From JAJRVH01 sp964505995 (lineage in GTDB: Bacteria; Pseudomonadota; Zetaproteobacteria; Mariprofundales; Mariprofundaceae), in assembly GCA_964505995.1 (NCBI GenBank), contig CAZDLB010000112.1, forward strand, positions 1 to 5,061: 5,061 bases of DNA, in the 5' to 3' direction. Position numbers and translations under genes: made by a program. Positions 1-5,061 of the stretch are shown here, piece after piece. Below the pieces are notes generated by a model that ran no database searches, was not told the origin of the DNA, and was given only the letters and a program-made list of their open reading frames with translations. Within the stretch, counting starts at the first letter, position 1; each line of letters begins with the position of its first letter.

Positions 1-39
1 ACCCAGGGGTGTTTCAGCTTGCTGGGAAGGCTTGTTCAT
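1..39 (-). CDS. Possible start of a downstream gene, partial
   Basis: An ATG at 39-37 opens a frame that continues to the left edge: 13 codons, MNKPSQQAETPLG. It lies 43 nt after the stop codon of the large gene, on the same strand, so co-transcription is plausible. No good Shine-Dalgarno sequence stands 5-10 nt upstream; the nearest GGAG is about 24 nt away and lies in a stem-loop. No ATG, GTG or TTG is in frame upstream within the gap. Too short to identify; the true gene could start further left. Confidence 0.4.
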   Translation of the reverse strand, partial: MNKPSQQAETPLG

Positions 40-53
40 CGGGCGCGCATGCT

Positions 54-71
54 GCCGGATTCGTCTCCGGC
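54..71 (-). other. Intercistronic stem-loop
   Basis: A perfect 6-bp GC-rich inverted repeat, GCCGGA / TCCGGC, with a 6-nt loop, begins 11 nt after the TAA of the large gene. No run of T follows on the minus strand, so it is not a canonical intrinsic terminator. It could protect the 3' end of the message after processing or weakly attenuate read-through into the next frame; neither is shown. In this GC-rich sequence a stem of this size can also arise by chance. Confidence 0.4.
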
Positions 72-82
72 CCGCTATCGCC

Positions 83-2521
83 TTACTGGATGGCTTCGAG
101 CATGCCCTTCAGATCCGACTGATCGAACTTGAAGCGGGCGCGCAGGAACGGACCCTGGCGGGTGTATTCGGCGCCGGCGAAGTCCTTGTCGTAGAAGCCG
201 ACGAAGTTGTAGCCGAGGCTGACCCACAGGTTGTCTGTCAGGCGATGGCCGATGGCCAGCCCGGCGCTCGGTGTGAACTGGCCTCCATGCCAGGTATGCA
301 GCATGCCGCCCTGCAGCGTTACATCCCAGGTCTCGGTGAGGTCGTAGGTGGCCTGAAGGCCGATCAGATCGGTGAAGCCGGAGTAGGCGCTGCCGTCGAT
401 CTGTTCGCGCGCCCACTTGGCGCCATAGTTGAAGCCCAGCTGGAAGGCCGGGGAAGGCTGCCAGTTGCCGGCCAGGTTGTTGATATAACGCCAGCTGGTC
501 AGGCTGCTGGCAGCGCTCAGTTGCCTGTCATAGGCCAGCTCGAAGCGGTCCAGCAGCATCAGGCCGTCGTAGTCCGGCCGCCAGGCCAGCGCCAGCGAAC
601 CAGCGCCCTGGTCAGTGATTTCGCCGCTGGTCAGTTTGCTGGCATTCCACTGCAGGTTGAAGGCCGTCATCATCCACTCGCGCAGTTCGCCCTGGATGCC
701 GGTGCTGATGTTCCACTTCCGCTCCGTGGCCGCGGTGCGATATTCGGCGCGGTTGTTCCAGACCCAGCCTTCCGGATTGTAGGTCAGGCCCAGCGAGTAG
801 GCCGTGAAGTCATTGTCCGTGCCGGTGCCGGTCGTGCCCGAGGCCAGCGGCGTGTTCGGGTTCAGCGAGCTCGCACCCGGATGGCGCAGTGTCTTCGTGC
901 GATCGAAGCCGGCCTGCAGGCTGATCGTGTCCGTGGCCTGCCACTGCTGCTGCAGGCCGATATTGGCAAAGCTGCGCGGACCGCTCTCGCCCAGCTGCTG
1001 CTCGTAGCTGGTCGAAAGCCGGGCGCCGTTCCACGGCTGGGTCTTGACGCCGAAGCGGGATGTTTCGCTGTTCTGCAGCGCTCCCTGCGTCCATTCGTGC
1101 GTGGCCGACAGCGTCGTGGCATTCGTCAGCTGATAGTCGGCGCCGACACTGGTGCGCGTCGGGAAGTCCACGCTGTTGTTGCCCTGGCCAAGGTTCTGCT
1201 CACGATCGATGCGCGCGCTCAGGCGCTCGGTGATCTTCGCCGTGGCGCCTGCGGTCAGCTGCTTCGAGCTCGTCGTCGTGCCGGCCCCGTCGGTGTCCTT
1301 GACGTAGCGCGCGCCGCCGCGCAGCGAATAGCGGCCGGCCTGGTAGTTCAGCTGCGCTTGGCCCAGGTCGCGCTTGGCACCGGTGTTCAGTCCTTCCTGA
1401 TGGTAGGCCTCGGTGTTCAGGTTGAGCTTATCGGTGATCTTCGTGTCGGCATTGCCGCCGAACTTGCGCGTCGCATCCTCGCTGCCCAGCGTCTGCCCCA
1501 GGCCGAAGCCGGCATCGAGCTGGCGCACATAGGCCTGCGCGCGCACGCGCTCGCCGCTGTGGTTGACCTCGGCCTTCCAGGCATTGGCCTTGCCGTTCGC
1601 GCGCGTATTCGAGCGCGCATATTCGCCCTTGATCTCAGTCTGGTCGCTCAGTCTGTAGCTGGCATCGAGGCCGGCGAGCGTATCGTCCTTGCCGAGCTGC
1701 CCCTGATTGATGTAGCTGGCGCCGATCTCGGCACCCTTGACCGGCCTGACGCTGGCGCGGCCGCCGAAGTTGGTCAGCTGATCGCGCTGATCGTCCGCCT
1801 CGTATTCGACGCGGATGTAGATCGGATTCAGGTTCGCGTCCTTGCTCAGCACCGGCTGCTTGAAGAACAGCGTGCCGGCCTGGTAATCGATGTTGTAATC
1901 CACATGGCTGGTCAGCTGCTGCGAATCGAGCACGACCTCGCTGCGGAAGCGATCCCGCGTTTCGATGAACACCTTCTCGGAGTTCGCGACGATGTTCGTG
2001 CGCGACAGGTGATACAGGCCGCTGGTGCCGTCGCCGCGGATTTCATCCTGCACCAGCGTCTGGCTGGTGCGGCTGGCATAGGCGGTGTAGCCGAAGCTTT
2101 CGCCGCGGTATTCGGATTTCAGGCCGTTCATCGTGCGCGAATAGCGGCTCAGCTCGGTGACCGTAAGCCCCGTGTTCATGTCGCCGAACATCGCGTAGAA
2201 GGTGTTGCGCTCCAGCTTCAGGTACAGCTTGGACTGGCTGGCGGCATCGTACTGCTGCTCGGAGGCATCGCCATAGATCGTGTAATACTTGTTCGGATCG
2301 ATCGTCTGGTTGATGCTCCTGCCGACCTGGCCGCGCGTCCTGGCCGTGTCATAGGCCATCGTCAGCAGGAAATCGCCCTTCACACGCCCCTTGGCATAGA
2401 AGGCGAGTCGCCCGTCGCGGTAATACTTATCCTTTTCGGACTGCTTCGTGATCGGCTGCAGGGCACCCTTGAGCCGGTTGTAGCCCATCGTGCCGCTGCC
2501 GATGCCGACCATGACCCAGTC
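83..2521 (-). other. Protein domain: very large C-terminal outer-membrane beta-barrel
   Basis: Residues 821-1632. From about residue 1072 to 1620 nearly the whole sequence is made of 9-14-residue amphipathic strands with aromatic ends, separated by short turns or longer polar loops (for example AEIGASYINQG, TLSATHEWTQG, WVSLGYNFVGF, FLRARFKF). About 31 candidate strands can be marked there by eye, and about six more between 850 and 1000. The segment 900-960 (YTIYGDASEQQYDAASQSKL and what follows, with GDMNTGLTVTELSRYSRT) appears conserved in related large OmpA/DUF11 proteins, from memory. No TonB box or plug domain is recognised, so a TonB-dependent receptor is not supported. Confidence 0.8.
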
Positions 2522-5061
2522 GCGCGCGGCCGGCGTGACCCAGGCCGTAATCTCCTTGACGCCGTTCTGCAGGCGGAAGCGCAGCCTGACCTCGCCGCTG
2601 CGCGTCGTCGGCTTCAGCGCAATGTAGGCGATGCCGTCCTCGGCCACCGTATAGCTCGGCTTGAAATCGCTGGCGCCCGGCGTGGCCGGCGGTTCATTGG
2701 CCGCGCGGTAGGGCAGGCCGATCTCGACATCGCCGGTGATACCGCTGCGCGCCGGATGCCCGGCCGCATCGCTCAGACGCACGGCAATGACCGGCTGTGT
2801 TACGCCGTCGGCTACGGCCTGGCTCTTCTCCCGGATCCATTCGACCCGCACCGGCGGGGAGGCATAGTGAACCGTGTGCTCCAGCCGGGCGACTTCGCTG
2901 CCGGAGGCATCGCGGACCACGGCCAGCATGCGGTTGTCGCCCTCTTCAAGATGCACGTTGCGCCAGTGGCTGATCGCGATCGTGCCGGCGGCGTTGCGCT
3001 TGGCGCCTTCGAACATCAGCGGATTGACCGGCTTGCCGTTGATGCTCAGCGACACCTTCTGGCCCGGCGCATGCTGGATCAGCACATGCGTGGCCGGGAT
3101 GGACGGCAGATCACGCTCGCCCGGGAACAGCCACAGCGGCTCGGCGCGTGGCGCAGCCTTCGCCAGCCAGGCCTTCACATCCGCGGGCGCGGGCTGCACC
3201 GCGATCGGGGCGGCCGCCGGCTTCTTCGGCTTGTCCCACGTATCCTCGGCCTTGCCTTTCGCCTTGGCCGCAGCGCTCTTGATCGACGTGTTCAGGATGC
3301 GGCGCACCTTGGACGCATAGACCTTCAGCTCCGTGCGGCGGTTCTTCGCGCGGCCGGCCCGGGTGCGGTTCGAGGCGATCGGTTGTGATGCGCCCTTGCC
3401 GACGGCCTTCACCTGTTCGGGCGCGAGATTCAGCTTCGTTTGCAGATAATCGGCCACGGACTTCGCGCGCGCCTCGGAGAGCACCTGGTTGTTCTGGAAC
3501 TCGTGGCGATGATCCGGCCGGATCGGCCGGCTGTCCGTATGGCCGATCAGTTCGATGTGGCTGATCTCAAGCTGCTTGAGCTCCTCGACCAGACGATCCA
3601 GCTGGGCGATGGCCTCGGGCTTCAGATCGGCCTTGCGGGTGTCGAAGTTCAGATGCATGTCCAGATGCCGGGCCAGGCGCTCTTCCTTCACGACATCATT
3701 CAGCGCATTGGTGGCCATGCCGGTGCGGCCGTTCGGTGTGCCGGGCGAGGCAAAGCGGGCATAGGCGATCGCCTGCTTGTCGCCGGATTCGCCGCCGCCT
3801 TCAAGCGCAAAGCGGATCACATGCTCGCGCTGCTTCGGATCCAGCATCCAGCTAAGCCCCGTGATGCCGCTGACCGGCTTCCGAGCCTTCCCATCCACCG
3901 TGGCCGTATTCTCGAGCACCTTCCAGCCCTGCGGCGCGACATAGACGGCCTGCAGCGAGTTCAGATCCACGCCGCCGCCATGCTTCACGTTCAAGGTGGT
4001 CCAGACCCTGCCGCCCTCGCTGGACAGGTTCTGGGAGATCGAGACCGGCGTGGACGGCGGCGCCTTACGCAGCAGGCGGAAGTTCGTGCGCCACAGGCCG
4101 CCGCCCTGGATCTCGGCGAACTGCGAGAACGCGCGGCCGGAGAAGCGGGTGTTGGCCAGCGGCACGGCCTCGTAGCGCTGCGGGATCGTCGTCAGATCCA
4201 TCTGCACGACATGGGTATGCGCGCTCACGCCCTCGAAATGATAGAAGCCGTTCCTGTCGGTCAGCGTCGAGCGGCCGTCCTCCATGAAGATGCGGATGCC
4301 GGCCACGCCCGGCTCGGACTTGTCGTCGAAGCCGTCGCCGTCCTCATCGACGAACACCCGGCCGGCGAGGAAGGAGCGGGAGGCGAACAGATCCTCGGTG
4401 ACCGTCAGCGTGGCTCGCGCGATGTTGGAACCGACCCTGCCAGCCCCCTGCACGCCATTGGCGCGGGCGCTGTTCGTGGCCTCGCCCAGCCTGGCATTGG
4501 CGGTGATCTGCGTGACATAGCTCAGCGTATGCACGCCGGCAGGCGCGAAGGTGCCGATGGTGAAGCTCAGTGTGCGGCCGTCGGCCGAAATCGCCGGATC
4601 GGCGGTCTTCACGCCGTCGAGCCTTGCCGAGCCCGGCTCGTAGCGGAAGCCGAGCGGCAGCGTATCGACGACGATGACATTGGAAACCGGATTCACGGTG
4701 TCCGGGTTCTCCACCGTCACCGTATAGGGCACGAAATCGCCGATTGCGGCCCTGGTCTTGCTGACCGATTTCTGCACGAACAGCGTCACCGGCTTCGGAT
4801 CCAGCGGTACGTCGATATTCAGCGCCGGGCCCGGATTGACCGTGAACACCTCGCCGCGCGAGCCGACGACGAGCGCGAACGGCGCGTTCGGCAGCAGCTG
4901 CAGTTGCGCGTCGGCCACCTGCGATGGGAAGGCGTAGCCGGCCGGCGGCGTGATCACGAGCCGATAGGTGCCCGGGGTCACGAACGGGAAGCGGTACTGG
5001 CCCGGTCCGAAGGTGTAGACATTGCCGGCGCTGTCCGTCGCCGTGCCGCCGGAGGTGATCG
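83..5061 (-). CDS. Large multidomain outer-membrane protein (DUF11 / SdrD B-like / OmpA-like / Ig-like / C-terminal beta-barrel), 5' partial
   Basis: About 1658 codons are visible, ending at TAA (83-85). Residue numbers here and below count the Val codon at 4979-4981 as residue 1; the visible C-terminus is residue 1632. Domain order: truncated prealbumin-like domain (upstream codons to about 60), DUF11-type domain (66-193), SdrD B-like domain (203-304), unassigned beta region (306-412), OmpA C-terminal-like domain (440-556), Lys/Ala/Pro linker (557-625), two Ig-like modules (631-816), and a barrel-like region (821-1632) rich in alternating polar/aromatic strands. The OmpA domain implies periplasmic contact with peptidoglycan and the C-terminal region implies insertion in the outer membrane. 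No substrate or partner can be read from the sequence. The GTG at 4981 is not the start: 26 further in-frame codons without a stop precede it, it has no Shine-Dalgarno sequence, and it lies inside a conserved beta domain. The signal peptide and promoter must lie beyond the right edge. No cysteine is present. No frameshift or internal stop is seen. Similar composite proteins are known in proteobacteria as uncharacterised DUF11/OmpA family proteins (from memory, not searched). Confidence 0.93.
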   Translation of the reverse strand, partial: ITSGGTATDSAGNVYTFGPGQYRFPFVTPGTYRLVITPPAGYAFPSQVADAQLQLLPNAPFALVVGSRGEVFTVNPGPALNIDVPLDPKPVTLFVQKSVSKTRAAIGDFVPYTVTVENPDTVNPVSNVIVVDTLPLGFRYEPGSARLDGVKTADPAISADGRTLSFTIGTFAPAGVHTLSYVTQITANARLGEATNSARANGVQGAGRVGSNIARATLTVTEDLFASRSFLAGRVFVDEDGDGFDDKSEPGVAGIRIFMEDGRSTLTDRNGFYHFEGVSAHTHVVQMDLTTIPQRYEAVPLANTRFSGRAFSQFAEIQGGGLWRTNFRLLRKAPPSTPVSISQNLSSEGGRVWTTLNVKHGGGVDLNSLQAVYVAPQGWKVLENTATVDGKARKPVSGITGLSWMLDPKQREHVIRFALEGGGESGDKQAIAYARFASPGTPNGRTGMATNALNDVVKEERLARHLDMHLNFDTRKADLKPEAIAQLDRLVEELKQLEISHIELIGHTDSRPIRPDHRHEFQNNQVLSEARAKSVADYLQTKLNLAPEQVKAVGKGASQPIASNRTRAGRAKNRRTELKVYASKVRRILNTSIKSAAAKAKGKAEDTWDKPKKPAAAPIAVQPAPADVKAWLAKAAPRAEPLWLFPGERDLPSIPATHVLIQHAPGQKVSLSINGKPVNPLMFEGAKRNAAGTIAISHWRNVHLEEGDNRMLAVVRDASGSEVARLEHTVHYASPPVRVEWIREKSQAVADGVTQPVIAVRLSDAAGHPARSGITGDVEIGLPYRAANEPPATPGASDFKPSYTVAEDGIAYIALKPTTRSGEVRLRFRLQNGVKEITAWVTPAARDWVMVGIGSGTMGYNRLKGALQPITKQSEKDKYYRDGRLAFYAKGRVKGDFLLTMAYDTARTRGQVGRSINQTIDPNKYYTIYGDASEQQYDAASQSKLYLKLERNTFYAMFGDMNTGLTVTELSRYSRTMNGLKSEYRGESFGYTAYASRTSQTLVQDEIRGDGTSGLYHLSRTNIVANSEKVFIETRDRFRSEVVLDSQQLTSHVDYNIDYQAGTLFFKQPVLSKDANLNPIYIRVEYEADDQRDQLTNFGGRASVRPVKGAEIGASYINQGQLGKDDTLAGLDASYRLSDQTEIKGEYARSNTRANGKANAWKAEVNHSGERVRAQAYVRQLDAGFGLGQTLGSEDATRKFGGNADTKITDKLNLNTEAYHQEGLNTGAKRDLGQAQLNYQAGRYSLRGGARYVKDTDGAGTTTSSKQLTAGATAKITERLSARIDREQNLGQGNNSVDFPTRTSVGADYQLTNATTLSATHEWTQGALQNSETSRFGVKTQPWNGARLSTSYEQQLGESGPRSFANIGLQQQWQATDTISLQAGFDRTKTLRHPGASSLNPNTPLASGTTGTGTDNDFTAYSLGLTYNPEGWVWNNRAEYRTAATERKWNISTGIQGELREWMMTAFNLQWNASKLTSGEITDQGAGSLALAWRPDYDGLMLLDRFELAYDRQLSAASSLTSWRYINNLAGNWQPSPAFQLGFNYGAKWAREQIDGSAYSGFTDLIGLQATYDLTETWDVTLQGGMLHTWHGGQFTPSAGLAIGHRLTDNLWVSLGYNFVGFYDKDFAGAEYTRQGPFLRARFKFDQSDLKGMLEAIQ
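2534..3091 (-). other. Protein domains: two Ig-like (invasin/Big-like) beta modules
   Basis: Residues 631-708 and 711-816. The first module has VSLSINGKPVNP, a central LEEGDNRMLAVVRDASGSEV strand pair and a closing strand RLEHTVHYA. The second has VADGVTQPVIAVRLSDAAGHPA, typical of invasin-like Big domains (x-A-D-G-x-x-x-x-x-x-x-v-x-l-x-D-x-x-G-x-P), then GDVEIGLPY, EDGIAYIALKPTT and GEVRLRFRLQNG. They directly precede the barrel-like region and may act as a periplasmic spacer. The assignment is by pattern; the first module is less certain than the second. Confidence 0.65.
3107..3313 (-). other. Protein region: Lys/Ala/Pro-rich flexible linker
   Basis: Residues 557-625. The stretch from about 569 to 601 is dominated by Ala, Lys and Pro (for example AAAKAKGKAE and KPKKPAAAPIAVQPAPA), followed by VKAWLAKAA and WLFPGERDLPS. 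Low complexity and high charge suggest a flexible spacer between the peptidoglycan-binding domain and the Ig-like modules. No known motif is seen. Confidence 0.7.
3314..3664 (-). other. Protein domain: OmpA C-terminal-like peptidoglycan-binding domain
   Basis: Residues 440-556. Key elements in order: LNFDTRKADLKPEA (opening strand and helix), a helix LDRLVEELKQL, IELIGHTDS with Asp483, LSEARAKSVADYL with Arg505, VGKGASQPIASNRTRAGRAK and NRRTELKV. In OmpA-like domains the Asp of the HTD motif and the Arg of the LSxxRA helix hold the diaminopimelate of peptidoglycan; both are present. This domain therefore very likely sits in the periplasm. Twenty-two residues separate the two key residues, more than in short OmpA domains. 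Confidence 0.95.
3746..4066 (-). other. Protein region: unassigned beta-rich stretch before the OmpA domain
   Basis: Residues 306-412. Alternating hydrophobic segments (for example GRVWTTLNVKHGGGVDL, LQAVYVAPQGWKV, REHVIRFALEG, QAIAYARFA) suggest a beta-sandwich similar in outline to DUF11 or other Ig-like modules, but no diagnostic motif is seen. It links the SdrD B-like domain to the OmpA-like domain. The family is not recognised. Confidence 0.45.
4070..4375 (-). other. Protein domain: SdrD B-like domain with EF-hand-like loop
   Basis: Residues 203-304. It starts with FLAGRVFVDEDGDGFDDKSE, then GVAGIRIFMEDG, TDRNGFYHFEGV and a final strand LWRTNFRLL. The order (G-x-V-F-x-D, acidic loop, E-x-G-v-x-g-v-x-v, T-D-x-x-G-x-Y-x-F-x-x-v) is that of SdrD B / Cna B-type modules. 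Residues 212-223 fit the EF-hand loop spacing (D212, D214, D216, G217, D220, E223), so Ca2+ binding is plausible, as in staphylococcal SdrD B repeats. Confidence 0.85.
4403..4786 (-). other. Protein domain: DUF11-type beta-sandwich repeat
   Basis: Residues 66-193. The signature is clear: FVQKSVSKTRAAIGDFVPYT, then TVTVEN, then NVIVVDTLPLGFRYEPGSA, ending with NIARATLTV. This matches the general DUF11 pattern (K-x-v near the first strand, G-D-x-v-x-Y-t, v-x-D-t-L-P-x-G-f-x-y-x-x-g-S, and a late N-x-A strand). Such domains occur in tandem in surface proteins, so more copies may lie upstream of the window. Only one copy is visible here. Confidence 0.85.
4802..5059 (-). other. Protein domain: prealbumin-like / SdrD B-like beta domain, N-terminally truncated
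   Basis: The 26 codons upstream of the GTG at 4981 plus residues 1-60 read as one continuous beta domain. The segment PGQYRFPFVTPGTYRLVI is the typical 'gxYxFxxvxPGtYxlxv' strand pair of prealbumin-like and SdrD B-like folds, followed by PPAGYAFPS and by a stretch ending in GPALNIDVPLDP, which leads into the DUF11 domain. The fold is recognised by pattern only. The first part of the domain lies outside the window. Confidence 0.65.

Noticed and set aside
54..71. Rho-independent terminator after the large gene
   Set aside because: The stem is only 6 bp and no T-rich run follows on the minus strand. It is kept as a stem-loop only.
83..2521. TonB-dependent receptor
   Set aside because: The C-terminal barrel could suggest one, but no TonB box or plug domain is recognisable and the OmpA-like and Ig-like domains directly before the barrel are not part of that architecture.
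32..3388. A 1118-codon open frame on the plus strand opposite the large gene
   Set aside because: It is in exact codon register with the minus-strand gene (position 1 opposite position 3). Stops on this strand would need sense codons TTA, CTA or TCA, which this GC-rich gene almost never uses; the frame ends where a Ser is encoded by TCA (3386-3388). Its product is an Ala/Arg/Gly/Leu-rich sequence without domains.
3511..3524. A perfect 14-bp palindrome, GATCCGGCCGGATC, followed by another GGCCGG
   Set aside because: It lies inside the OmpA-like coding region and encodes part of the RPIRPDH stretch with ordinary codons of this gene. Nothing suggests an operator or recombination site.
75..4520. 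Several shorter open frames on both strands inside the large gene (for example 75-416 and 810-1094 on the minus strand, 2874-3320 and 4284-4520 on the plus strand)
   Set aside because: They overlap the large gene in other frames, have Arg/Ala/Ser-rich compositions typical of out-of-frame translation in GC-rich DNA, and show no domains or ribosome binding sites.
4979..4981. GTG as the start codon of the large gene
   Set aside because: The frame is open for 26 more codons to the window edge, the codon encodes a Val inside a conserved beta domain, and there is no Shine-Dalgarno sequence before it.

Overview
The window holds most of one very large gene on the minus strand (stop codon at 83-85, reading frame open through the right edge at 5061) and the first 13 codons of a possible next gene on the same strand (39 down to 1). 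No RNA gene, mobile element or CRISPR array is visible. Composition is GC-rich (about 60-65% by eye), with strong preference for G/C at third codon positions. The encoded protein is an outer-membrane type with an OmpA-like peptidoglycan-binding domain, so the source is a Gram-negative bacterium, most likely a proteobacterium. The genus cannot be fixed from this sequence.

Reading the large gene from its visible 5' side (right edge) towards the left, the protein contains: a prealbumin-like or SdrD-B-like beta domain cut by the edge (about 5059-4802); a DUF11-type beta-sandwich repeat (about 4786-4403); an SdrD B-like domain with an EF-hand-like acidic loop (about 4375-4070); an unassigned beta-rich stretch (about 4066-3746); an OmpA C-terminal-like domain (3664-3314); a Lys/Ala/Pro-rich linker (about 3313-3107); two Ig-like beta modules (about 3091-2534); and a beta-barrel-like region of about 810 residues that runs to the stop (2521-83). 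About 1658 codons are visible. The true start lies outside the window, because the frame is open upstream of the GTG at 4981 and that GTG encodes a Val inside a conserved domain.

The most notable point is the combination in one polypeptide of surface-adhesin-like modules, a peptidoglycan anchor and a very large C-terminal barrel in which about 37 candidate strands can be marked by eye. The protein has no cysteine in the visible part. It has no assigned function; adhesion, envelope anchoring or secretion roles are inferences from architecture only. Past its stop codon is a 43-nt gap with a 6-bp GC-rich stem-loop, followed by a weakly supported start of a downstream gene that may be co-transcribed.
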